Assembly (NCBI GenBank): GCA_016125285.1
Contig: WGMA01000013.1
Coordinates: 1 to 58,618, forward strand
From: Phycisphaera sp.
GTDB taxonomy: Bacteria > Planctomycetota > Phycisphaerae > Phycisphaerales > Zrk34
Direction of reading: 5' to 3'
Length of the DNA: 58,618 nt
The position numbers and the translations under genes were made by a program. How positions within the stretch are numbered: the stretch's first letter is position 1; every line of letters begins with the position of its first letter. Under the pieces are notes generated by a model. That model had not been told where the DNA came from, searched no databases, and saw only the letters and a list, made by a program, of their open reading frames with translations. Below, piece after piece: positions 16,201-24,728 of the stretch.

Positions 16201-16221
16201 TCCCTCCCTTTCAGGGAGGGA
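16201..16221. repeat. Small palindromic intergenic repeat
   Basis: TCCCTCCC (16201-16208) and GGGAGGGA (16214-16221) form a perfect hairpin directly after rpoC, and a further GGGAGGG follows. It resembles short REP-like palindromes of GC-rich genomes; a related element is at 58477-58497. Confidence 0.45.
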
Positions 16222-16270
16222 CCAAGGGAGGGTCGGCTTGATTCTCCCCTGTGCAAACATCAAACACCAC

Positions 16271-16301
16271 AACCGCCCGTCCTCGTGACGGGCGGTTTTT
16301 T
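16271..16301 (+). terminator. Intrinsic terminator of rpoBC
   Basis: An 11-bp stem (AACCGCCCGTC 16271-16281 with GACGGGCGGTT 16287-16297) has a 5-nt loop and runs into TTTTTT. It lies 83 nt after the rpoC stop. Confidence 0.92.
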
Positions 16302-16821
16302 ATTGTCGATGAATCGCGTACACCACGTGCGGCTCGCCGGTCGCGGCGTTCGTCGTTTCCTTCTCCAACGTCATGCCCACGCGCTCGGCGACGCGGCGGG
16401 ATGGCGTGTTGTTCGGGCCCATCCACGACACGAGTCGCGGCAGGTTCAGCACGTTGAACCCGTGGTCGCGCACGGCGCACGCCGCCTCGGTCGCGTAGCC
16501 CTTTCCCCAGAACTCGGGCAGCAACTGGTAACCGATTTCGTGCTCGCCGACGCCATCGATCTGCTGGATCGAGATGCCGCACACGCCGACGAATCGGCCG
16601 TCGTCGCGACGGATCATCACCCACCACCCGAATCCGTGCGCGTCGTACCGTCGCATGTTCTTCGTGGTCCACTCCGCAGCCTCACCGCGCGTGTAAACCT
16701 TCGGGAAGTGCCGCATCGCCCGCGCATCACCGAGGATGCCGAACCAGTGCTCCGCGTCCGCTGCGATCATCTCACGCAGGATCAATCGCTCGGTTTTGAG
16801 GATGACACGCGGATCGCTCAC
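16300..16821 (-). CDS. GNAT family N-acetyltransferase (RimJ/RimL-like)
   Basis: The 173-aa protein begins ILKTERLILREM, the usual start of the Acetyltransf_3/RimJ-L branch. It carries the acetyl-CoA binding stretch LLPEFWGKGYATEA (Q/R-x-x-G-x-G/A type loop) and ends with N-x-x-S-x-R-V-A-E-R-V-G. The acceptor cannot be told. It starts with GTG, overlapping the gpsA TGA by 4 nt (GTGA), so it is translationally coupled to gpsA. It converges on the rpoC terminator. Confidence 0.85.
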   Translation of the reverse strand: MSDPRVILKTERLILREMIAADAEHWFGILGDARAMRHFPKVYTRGEAAEWTTKNMRRYDAHGFGWWVMIRRDDGRFVGVCGISIQQIDGVGEHEIGYQLLPEFWGKGYATEAACAVRDHGFNVLNLPRLVSWMGPNNTPSRRVAERVGMTLEKETTNAATGEPHVVYAIHRQ

Positions 16822-17834
16822 CCCACGCGTTCCTCTTTCGGCTGGCGGCTCATCAGCCGCGCGATGGCGTCGATGGGGTCGAGGCCCTCGAACAGCACAT
16901 CATTCACCGCGGCGGTGATCGGCATCTCGACGTCGTATTTCGTGGCGAGCTGCATGACGGACTTGGTCGTCGCAACGCCCTCGACGATGCCGTGGATGCG
17001 CTCCTGCGCGTCTTTGAGCTTGATGCCCTTGCCGAGCAGTTCGCCGCAGGAGCGGTTGCGTCCCTCGGGGCAGAAGCACGTCGTGGCGAGGTCGCCGACG
17101 CCCGCGATGCCGAAGAACGTGTCGGGCTGGGCGCCCATGGCGGAGCCGAGGCGTGTGATCTCCGCGAGGCCGCGCCCGAGCAGGGCGGACTTGGCGTTGT
17201 ACCCGGCCTGGAGCCCGTCGATGATGCCCGCGGCGAGGGCGATGACGTTCTTCGTCGCGCCGGCGAGCTCGACGCCGAGCAGATCGGCGTTGGTGTACAC
17301 GCGGAACCAGTGCGTGGTGAACAGCTGCTGGATGTCGCGGATGAACGCGTCGTCGGGCCCGGCGACACAGACGGTCGCGGGCAGGCAGCGTGCCAGTTCG
17401 TTGGCGATGCTCGGGCCGCTGAGCGCCGCGATGGGTCGCTTGGGCGCGTCGAGCTCACCGAGCGCGTCGGCGATGACCTGCGTGGGGCGGAGCAACGTGT
17501 CGTTCTCGATGCCCTTGGCGACGGAGACGACGGGCGTGCCTTCGGCGATGTGCGGCCCGACGCGCTGCCACACGCCGCGGACGTACTGGGTGGGGATCGC
17601 GTTGACGACCAGGTCCGCGTTGGCCACGATGTCGTCATCGGCGCTGAGGTGCAGCGAGGGGGGCAGCGGGAAGTCCGGCATGTACTTTTCATTGACGCGC
17701 GACTGGCGTAGCGCGTCGATGTGCTCGGGGAACGGGCCCCAGATCGTCACGTGCTGGTCCTTGGAGTCGAGCAGCAGGGCGAGCACGGTCGCCATCGCGC
17801 CGTCGCCGAGTACGGTGATCCGTCGGGTGGACAT
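16818..17834 (-). CDS. gpsA: Glycerol-3-phosphate dehydrogenase [NAD(P)+]
   Basis: The 338-aa protein reduces dihydroxyacetone phosphate to sn-glycerol-3-phosphate for phospholipid synthesis. Its N-terminal Rossmann motif is VLGDGAMATVLALLL; SVAKGIE, LSGPSIANEL and GATKNVIALAAGIIDGL are family signatures, the last holding the catalytic lysine. The ATG at 17834 is preceded by AAGGAGG on the minus strand, which decides it over the longer frame. Its promoter lies at 17876-17904. Confidence 0.95.
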   Translation of the reverse strand: MSTRRITVLGDGAMATVLALLLDSKDQHVTIWGPFPEHIDALRQSRVNEKYMPDFPLPPSLHLSADDDIVANADLVVNAIPTQYVRGVWQRVGPHIAEGTPVVSVAKGIENDTLLRPTQVIADALGELDAPKRPIAALSGPSIANELARCLPATVCVAGPDDAFIRDIQQLFTTHWFRVYTNADLLGVELAGATKNVIALAAGIIDGLQAGYNAKSALLGRGLAEITRLGSAMGAQPDTFFGIAGVGDLATTCFCPEGRNRSCGELLGKGIKLKDAQERIHGIVEGVATTKSVMQLATKYDVEMPITAAVNDVLFEGLDPIDAIARLMSRQPKEERVG

Positions 17835-17875
17835 GTGGAACCTCCTTGCGTCGTTCACGCCTCGATGCCGCGTCA

Positions 17876-17904
17876 ATGGTACGGCCGCGCCGGGCGGGTG
17901 CCAA
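17876..17904 (-). promoter_or_regulatory. Promoter of gpsA-GNAT
   Basis: On the minus strand TTGGCA (17899-17904) and TACCAT (17876-17881) are separated by 17 bp. Transcription would start about 35 nt before the gpsA ATG. Confidence 0.6.
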
Positions 17905-17941
17905 CCTGCGGGACGGGGTCGCCGGCGGGCGGGGTGTTGCG

Positions 17942-17970
17942 GTGTCAACGATGCGTCGAAACGTTATACT
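17942..17970 (+). promoter_or_regulatory. Promoter of the MoxR ATPase gene
   Basis: GTGTCA (17942-17947) and TATACT (17965-17970) are separated by 17 bp. Transcription would start near 17977, 20 nt before the ATG. Confidence 0.6.
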
Positions 17971-17996
17971 ACGGGCTCACTTGGGAAAAGGGTCGC

Positions 17997-18923
17997 ATGG
18001 ATAAACTCGAGAGTCTTCGCAAGAACATCGCCGGCGTGTTCATGGGCAACAAGTCCGCCGTGGAGCGTGTGATCGTGTGCCTGCTGGCGCGCGGGCACGT
18101 GCTGATCGAGGACGTGCCGGGCGTCGGCAAGACGGTGCTCGCCCAGTCGCTGGCGCGCAGCATCGACTGCAGGTTCAACCGCCTGCAGCTGACGCCGGAC
18201 ATGCTGCCCGCCGACGTGCTCGGCGTGACGGTGTACTCCAAGGAGTCGGACAAGTTCGTGTTCAATCCCGGGCCGGTGTTCTCGAACGTGCTGCTGGCCG
18301 ACGAGATCAACCGCACGACGCCGCGCACACAGTCGGCGCTGCTCGAAGCGATGAACGAGGCGCAGGTGTCGGTGGACGGCCAGACGCGTCCGCTCGACCC
18401 GCCGTTCATGGTCATCGCCACGCAGAACCCCTTCGAGTTCGAGGGCACGTACTTCCTGCCCGAGTCGCAGCTCGACCGCTTCCTGATGCGGATCCACCTC
18501 GGCTACCCCAGCGCCGACGACGAGGCCCGCATCATCAACCAGCGGCCGTCGATCCACGCGCTCAAGGAGATCCAGCCGGTGATGACCGGCGACGACGTGA
18601 TCGACCTGCAGAAGCGCGTCGACGAGGTTCGCCTGGACGATTCGCTGATCGATTACATCGTCCGCATCGCCACGGCGACGCGCACGCACGACCAGTTGCA
18701 GATCGGCGTCTCGCCGCGCGGCACGCTGGCGCTGAGCCAGGCCGCCCGCGCCACCGCGCTGTTCAACGGACGCGACTACGTCGTGCCCGACGACATCATC
18801 TCCAACGTCATCCCCGTCTGCGCTCACCGCCTGATCGCCAAGACCTACATGCACGACGGCAGCCCGGTCACCACCAGCCGCCTGATGCAGCAGGTGATCG
18901 AGACGATCCCGTCACCGGCGTGA
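17997..18923 (+). CDS. MoxR-type AAA+ ATPase
   Basis: The 308-aa protein is a MoxR AAA+ ATPase: Walker A (EDVPGVGKTVLAQSLAR), Walker B (LLADEINRTTPRTQSALLEAM), sensor 1 (VIATQNPFEFEGTYFLPESQLDRF) and a C-terminal lid domain. These ATPases act as chaperones that load or activate partner proteins, usually VWA-domain proteins. The usual partners (DUF58 and VWA genes) are not adjacent, so its client is unknown. GGAAAAGGG precedes the ATG at 17997, and a good promoter lies upstream. Confidence 0.92.
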   Translation: MDKLESLRKNIAGVFMGNKSAVERVIVCLLARGHVLIEDVPGVGKTVLAQSLARSIDCRFNRLQLTPDMLPADVLGVTVYSKESDKFVFNPGPVFSNVLLADEINRTTPRTQSALLEAMNEAQVSVDGQTRPLDPPFMVIATQNPFEFEGTYFLPESQLDRFLMRIHLGYPSADDEARIINQRPSIHALKEIQPVMTGDDVIDLQKRVDEVRLDDSLIDYIVRIATATRTHDQLQIGVSPRGTLALSQAARATALFNGRDYVVPDDIISNVIPVCAHRLIAKTYMHDGSPVTTSRLMQQVIETIPSPA

Positions 18924-18927
18924 GGTC

Positions 18928-19073
18928 ATTTGGCGAAGTGGTGATTTGGTGATGTAACAGCCCAATGGTGGCTGCTGCCGCTTGTGAAAATCGATCGGCT
19001 CGGTGTTGCTGAGATGGGTGTCGCTGCGTTCGTTCACGCCGCGACACATCACCAAATCACCACTTCACCAAAT
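18928..19073. repeat. Long imperfect palindrome: 28-bp inverted repeats around a 90-nt core
   Basis: The left arm (18928-18955) and right arm (19046-19073) are reverse complements at 27 of 28 positions. Each arm is built of repeats of GGTGATTTGGTGA-like units. The element fills the gap between the convergent moxR and bPH2 genes. It has no long T tract. It may be a bidirectional transcription barrier or a small non-autonomous repeat element. Confidence 0.75.
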
Positions 19074-19084
19074 CACCAAATAAC

Positions 19085-19711
19085 TCACCTTCCGTACCGC
19101 TGCATCGTCTCGAGAATGACGCGGTGTGTCTGATTCGGGCGGCGGACCATGAGCCAGTACGCCGACGGAAAGACCGCGCGATGCGTGGTGAAGCTGATCG
19201 TGCCGAGGCCGAAGAGGCGCTCGCGGACGGAGTACAGCAGCGCGGGCCGCTCGAGTTCCGTCAGCTGCGCCTGAAAGATTTCGATCTGCAGCACCCCCTT
19301 GATCCGGATGATGCGGCGGTCGGTCAGCACGTACGTCCGGCTGAACCACTCGAAGGCCTGCCAGAACAGGCGGACGAGCGCGAGGGCGGCGGCGAGCGAG
19401 ACCATGCCGTCGGTGCTGTACTCGGCCAGTCCGTAGCGACCGTTGATCAACAATCCGACGCCGCACAGCACGCCGATGAGGATCAGCGTGTTGAGCGAGC
19501 CGAGCAGGATGTACCACGGGCTGGGCTTGATCAGGAGGATGATCGCCTCGTCGCCCTGGATCAGGTCGGCGGGCAGCGCGGCGGCGGCGGGCGCAAGCGC
19601 CGGATCGATCGGCTCGAGCGCGTCCTCGGGCGAGTCGGCCTGCCACGTCGCGCCGGTGCGGCGCAAGTGCAGCGGCTTGTCCGGCGTCGCGATCTCACGG
19701 GGTGCGATCAC
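19085..19711 (-). CDS. Bacterial PH domain (bPH2) membrane protein
   Basis: The 208-aa protein has two transmembrane helices (about 66-92 and 101-120) followed by the bPH2/DUF304 signature SRTYVLTDRRIIRIKGVL and the rest of a PH-like domain. The function of the family is unknown. The GTG at 19711 overlaps the hpt stop (GTGA), so it is coupled to hpt in one transcript. Confidence 0.8.
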   Translation of the reverse strand: MIAPREIATPDKPLHLRRTGATWQADSPEDALEPIDPALAPAAAALPADLIQGDEAIILLIKPSPWYILLGSLNTLILIGVLCGVGLLINGRYGLAEYSTDGMVSLAAALALVRLFWQAFEWFSRTYVLTDRRIIRIKGVLQIEIFQAQLTELERPALLYSVRERLFGLGTISFTTHRAVFPSAYWLMVRRPNQTHRVILETMQRYGR

Positions 19712-20265
19712 TTGAGCGCCTCGCGCTTGAGGGTGACGACGTCGGGCAGATTGCGGTAGTAGCCGTCGAAGTCGAGGCCGTAGCCGACGACGAACTCGTC
19801 GGGGACGTCGAAGCCGACGTACTCGACGTGCGTCTCGCGGGCCGGCTCGGTGTCCTTGCGGAGGAACATGACGGTGCGGACCGACGCGGGGTTGCGCTCG
19901 GCGAGCAGGTCGCGCACGAGCGTGATGGTCTGGCCGGAGTCGAGGATGTCGTCGACGATCAGCACGTGCTGGCCGGTCAGGTCGTCGGGCAGGCGGCCCT
20001 CGATCTCGGCGGGCTGGCTCGTCATCGACTTGCCGGGGTACGAGCGCACCGTGATCATCCGCAGCCGGAGCATCAGCGGCATGTTGCGGATCAGGTCGGC
20101 CAGGAAGATCAGCGACCCGGTGAGGATCGATACGATGGTCAGTTCCGGCGGCTCGTCTCCGCCGGATTCGTCGCGGAAGTCGTTGGCGATCTGTGCGGCG
20201 AGTTCGCGCACGCGGACGTCGATCTGGTCGCGCGGGATCAGGACTCGCTCGACGTTCTTGTGCAT
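19708..20265 (-). CDS. hpt: Hypoxanthine phosphoribosyltransferase
   Basis: The 185-aa protein salvages hypoxanthine/guanine with PRPP to give IMP/GMP. It has the PRPP-binding motif VLIVDDILDSGQTI, the early loop SILTGSLIFLADL, and the C-terminal VVGYGLDFDGYYRNLPDV typical of Hpt. An extended -10 (TGG-TATCAT on the minus strand, hexamer at 20272-20277) lies exactly 6 nt before the ATG and no ribosome binding site is present, so the mRNA is probably leaderless. Confidence 0.93.
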   Translation of the reverse strand: MHKNVERVLIPRDQIDVRVRELAAQIANDFRDESGGDEPPELTIVSILTGSLIFLADLIRNMPLMLRLRMITVRSYPGKSMTSQPAEIEGRLPDDLTGQHVLIVDDILDSGQTITLVRDLLAERNPASVRTVMFLRKDTEPARETHVEYVGFDVPDEFVVGYGLDFDGYYRNLPDVVTLKREALK

Positions 20266-20271
20266 GCCGGC

Positions 20272-20280
20272 ATGATACCA
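20272..20280 (-). promoter_or_regulatory. Extended -10 promoter of hpt (leaderless start)
   Basis: The minus strand reads TGG-TATCAT, then 6 nt, then ATG. The expected +1 coincides with the A of the start codon. No good -35 is visible. Confidence 0.5.
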
Positions 20281-20367
20281 CGAGCGATGGCGAATGCGTG
20301 CGGGTCGTGATACGCTATATCGGAGCGGCGGTGCTCATAAGCGTCGCTGCTCTTCAGGAGATCATTC

Positions 20368-22275
20368 ATGCGGGCACGAGTGGTTGCGTCAGCGATGTGG
20401 GTGTGTTCCTTCGCGGTTGTCTGCGCGACGAGCGCGGCTTGCGCGGCGCCGAACGACGCGGTGTTTTACGTGGGCGGCGATGGCGATCAACAGTTGCGCT
20501 GTGTGTACGGGCTGTCGGACGGTTCGTTCCTCATCGGCGGCGGGGCGAGCGATCTGGCGTGGCTGCCGGCGTCGACGCCGCGTATCGAACTCGGCGGGGC
20601 ACATCCGAAAAGCGATCCGACGGGCATGACGCCGTTCATCCTGCATCTCTCGGCCGACCTCAAGCCGCTGCGTGTGGTGACGCTGCCGAAGGACTCGGCG
20701 CAGGACGTGAAGTTCATCAAGGCAACCAGCGTGCCGGGCGCGAAGACGGGTGATCTCTACATCTCCGGCACGCGTGACGGCAAGGATCGCGACGGCGGCT
20801 ACTTCGTCGCGCGGCTCGACGGCAACTTCGTCGACGCGCCACCGACGAAACTGACGTGGTGCGTCGACGTCGGCGCGACCGGTCCGCTGCGCGATGATCA
20901 GGCGTGGGACGTGGGGTCCGACGGCAAGGTTGTCTACGCGACGGGCGAGCCGTACAGCTACAACTGGATGGCGGTGCATCGGCTCAAGGCCGACGGCGAG
21001 ATGGACGTCGTGGAGCACTGGCGGACGCACTGGACGGGCGACGGCGAGTGGGCGGGAACGCCCGCGTCGGCCGCGCCGTCGCCGGTGACGTACTCGGGCA
21101 TCGTGCTGAAGATCTGGAAGCGGGGCGACTTTCGGTCGTGGACACGCGAGGACTTTCTCGCGAAGAGCAGCGACGGCAACGGCGGCGAGAAGCAGGGACG
21201 CTGGCCGTTCGACGCGATGTTCCCCGGCTATTACGACCCGGCAAGCAAGGAAACCGTCGACGTCACCGGCACGAAGAAGGGGTACTACGGCTACCGCTGG
21301 GGCACGACGCCCAGCGCCCACGTTGGGACGATCGCGATCGATCGGCGCGACAACCGCATGTACCTCGGCGGCAATAACAAGTCGAAGCTGCCGGACGGCA
21401 AGCCGGACTTCGAGCCGTGGGTGATCGCGATGGATAAGGACGGCCAACTGCTGTGGTGGCAGCGGCTCTATCCGGAGTCGAAGGGCGTGTCGACGCCGGA
21501 TCAGTTCGTCGACGCGCTGACGATCGACTATACCTACCCGTCGAAGTCGGCCGGTTCGCTGGTCGCCGTCGCCCGCGCGCACGGCAACAACGTCAACAAC
21601 TACTGGCAGGGCGACGCGATCAAGCACCCCGACAACCCCGGCAAAGCGTTTCAGAACCAGTTCACCGGCACGCACGGCAACATGCACTTCTCGTGGATCG
21701 GCCGCATGACGCTCGACACCGGCACGATGCTCCACGCGACGTACTTCGCGGAGTTCGGCGAGGGCAACAAGTTCCAGGACAAGCGATTCAGCGACCCGTT
21801 GCTCAAGCGATGGCCGCACTTCCTGGCGGGCTGGCCTGAGCTGAACAGCACGCGTGTCGAGCCGACGGTTCGCACCGACGCGGCGGGCAACGTGTATGTC
21901 GTGGCGAACGGGCGGCGGGTGATCACGACGTCCAACGCCTATCAGCAGATGCCCAGCCCGCTGGAGGACAAGGACGCCAAGGGCGTGTGGTCCGACTTCG
22001 TCCGCGTGTACCGCCCGGACCTGACCGGCCTGTCGTACAGCTCGCTGCTCGTGGGCAAGTGGGACTGGGCGACCGGCGAGGGCGCCAGCCAGGTCGATCT
22101 GACGGGCGTATACCCGACGCCGACCGGCGTGATTGTCGTGGGCACGGCCCCGGTGGACAAGAAGGCCGGCGCCGTGACGGGCAACGATATGCCGACGCAG
22201 AATGTCCCGGACTGGGGCAAAGCGACGCGCACCGGAGCGATGGGCGTGATCGGCGTGTTGAACTTCGCGAAGTAA
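20368..22275 (+). CDS. Secreted protein of unknown function, beta-propeller-like
   Basis: The 635-aa protein starts with a signal peptide (MRARVVASAMWVCSFAVVCA, likely cleaved after ACA). The mature part contains repeated short strands with Gly/Asp turns (LYISGTRDGKDRDGG, MYLGGNNKSKLPDG, NVYVVANGRRVITTSNAYQQ), as in WD/SBBP-type beta-propellers. I do not recognise a catalytic motif. CAGGAG precedes the ATG. The gene stands alone between hpt (divergent) and the purA leader. Confidence 0.6.
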   Translation: MRARVVASAMWVCSFAVVCATSAACAAPNDAVFYVGGDGDQQLRCVYGLSDGSFLIGGGASDLAWLPASTPRIELGGAHPKSDPTGMTPFILHLSADLKPLRVVTLPKDSAQDVKFIKATSVPGAKTGDLYISGTRDGKDRDGGYFVARLDGNFVDAPPTKLTWCVDVGATGPLRDDQAWDVGSDGKVVYATGEPYSYNWMAVHRLKADGEMDVVEHWRTHWTGDGEWAGTPASAAPSPVTYSGIVLKIWKRGDFRSWTREDFLAKSSDGNGGEKQGRWPFDAMFPGYYDPASKETVDVTGTKKGYYGYRWGTTPSAHVGTIAIDRRDNRMYLGGNNKSKLPDGKPDFEPWVIAMDKDGQLLWWQRLYPESKGVSTPDQFVDALTIDYTYPSKSAGSLVAVARAHGNNVNNYWQGDAIKHPDNPGKAFQNQFTGTHGNMHFSWIGRMTLDTGTMLHATYFAEFGEGNKFQDKRFSDPLLKRWPHFLAGWPELNSTRVEPTVRTDAAGNVYVVANGRRVITTSNAYQQMPSPLEDKDAKGVWSDFVRVYRPDLTGLSYSSLLVGKWDWATGEGASQVDLTGVYPTPTGVIVVGTAPVDKKAGAVTGNDMPTQNVPDWGKATRTGAMGVIGVLNFAK

Positions 22276-22297
22276 TACGCGATGCGCCGAAACGACC

Positions 22298-22327
22298 TTG
22301 ATGCGTCGTCGGGCTAGTCGCTATAAT
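22298..22327 (+). promoter_or_regulatory. Promoter of the purA leader
   Basis: TTGATG (22298-22303) and a consensus TATAAT (22322-22327) are separated by 18 bp. Transcription would start near 22334, giving a leader of about 139 nt before purA. Confidence 0.75.
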
Positions 22328-22333
22328 CGACGC

Positions 22334-22472
22334 GAAAATGCGGCAATCATTCCGCGGCGAGTCTTCCCGGCGAAAGTCGGGTGCGGATCACCCCCGTCTG
22401 GGGTAAAAGGCAAAACTCGCCCTCAGCTTCGGCTGAGGGTTTTTTCATGTTTGCGTAAGGAACGGTACTCCG
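22334..22472 (+). promoter_or_regulatory. Structured purA leader RNA, candidate attenuator or riboswitch
   Basis: The leader can fold into a three-way junction. P1 is GGCGAGT (22356-22362) with ACTCGCC (22415-22421). P2 is CCCGGC-GAAA-GTCGGG (22366-22381). P3 is ACCCC-CGTCT-GGGGT (22390-22404). The joining strand J3/1 is A-rich. The last two bases of P1 overlap the first two of a terminator stem (22420-22439). This layout, a compact aptamer-like domain touching an expression platform, is that of a transcriptional riboswitch or attenuator. It does not match any riboswitch consensus I can recall. Confidence 0.5.
22420..22445 (+). terminator. Intrinsic terminator inside the purA leader
   Basis: An 8-bp perfect stem (22420-22427 with 22432-22439) has a TTCG tetraloop and is followed by six T. 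It lies only 27 nt before the purA ATG and after the only visible promoter, so purA expression requires read-through. Confidence 0.88.
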
Positions 22473-23786
<1,314 letters not shown>

Positions 23787-23873
23787 AATGATTGGACGTG
23801 TTCGGCGATTTCGCCGCGTGCGAAACGGTCGACGGATGCAACGCCGGTGGTTCGGTCGGCATACGACTCAGCG

Positions 23874-24680
23874 ATGAACAAGCCCACGGACATCCCGACG
23901 GTCGCCCAGGCGCAGGCGGAAGCCGCGACGGTGGACGTCGCCACGGCGTCGTCGCCGGCGACGCCGGAGCCCGCGCGGCTACCGCGGCACGTGGCGATCA
24001 TCATGGACGGCAACGGCCGCTGGGCCCAGCAGCGCGGCGAGCCGCGCGTGTTCGGCCACAAGCACGGCGCGCAGGTCGTGCACCCGGTCGTCACCCGCTG
24101 CGCCCAGCGCGGCGTCGAGGCGCTGACGCTCTACTCGTTCAGCATGGAGAACTGGAAGCGGCCGGACACCGAGGTCGATTTCCTCATGAGCCTCTGCCGC
24201 CAGTACCTCGAGATCGAGCGGCAGACGATGATGGACAACAACATCCAGTTCGCCCACGTCGGTCGGCGCGACGGGCTGCCGCAGTCCGTGCTCGACATGC
24301 TCGACGAGACCGTCGACGTCACCGCGTCGAACACCGGCATGACGCTCGCCCTCGCGCTGAACTACGGCGCCCGCGCCGAGCTGACCGACGCCGTGCGCGC
24401 GATCGCGCGTGACGTCGCCGCGGGCCGCCTCGACCCCGATGCGATCAACGAGGCCGCGATCGAGCAGCACCTCTACACCGCGGGCCTGCCCGATCCGGAC
24501 TTGCTGATCCGCACGGCGGGTGAGATGCGCGTCAGCAACTTCCTGCTCTGGCAGATCAGCTACGCCGAACTCTGGGTGACCGACACGCTCTGGCCGGACT
24601 TCACGATCGATCATCTCGAGCGGGCGTTCGAGTCGTTCGCCAACCGGCAGCGCCGCTTCGGCGCGATCGCGCCGAAGTAA
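23874..24680 (+). CDS. uppS: (2Z,6E)-polyprenyl diphosphate (undecaprenyl diphosphate) synthase
   Basis: The 268-aa protein elongates FPP to undecaprenyl diphosphate, the lipid carrier of cell-wall synthesis. The catalytic start IIMDGNGRWA (Asp45), SMENWKRP and the C-terminal LIRTAGEMRVSNFLLWQ are cis-prenyltransferase signatures. An Ala/Thr-rich extension of about 37 residues precedes the domain. The start is uncertain: ATG 23874 has only a weak ribosome binding site, and a GTG 27 nt upstream is also open. A TAGAAT at the end of purA may be its -10. Confidence 0.93.
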   Translation: MNKPTDIPTVAQAQAEAATVDVATASSPATPEPARLPRHVAIIMDGNGRWAQQRGEPRVFGHKHGAQVVHPVVTRCAQRGVEALTLYSFSMENWKRPDTEVDFLMSLCRQYLEIERQTMMDNNIQFAHVGRRDGLPQSVLDMLDETVDVTASNTGMTLALALNYGARAELTDAVRAIARDVAAGRLDPDAINEAAIEQHLYTAGLPDPDLLIRTAGEMRVSNFLLWQISYAELWVTDTLWPDFTIDHLERAFESFANRQRRFGAIAPK

Positions 24681-24728
24681 TCACGCCTTCCATTCCTATC
24701 ATCGAAGCCGGGTCGTCGCACGCCGCCC

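Noticed and set aside
18956-19045. Small gene inside the 90-nt core of the inverted repeat
   Set aside because: No open frame with a ribosome binding site and no conserved motif.
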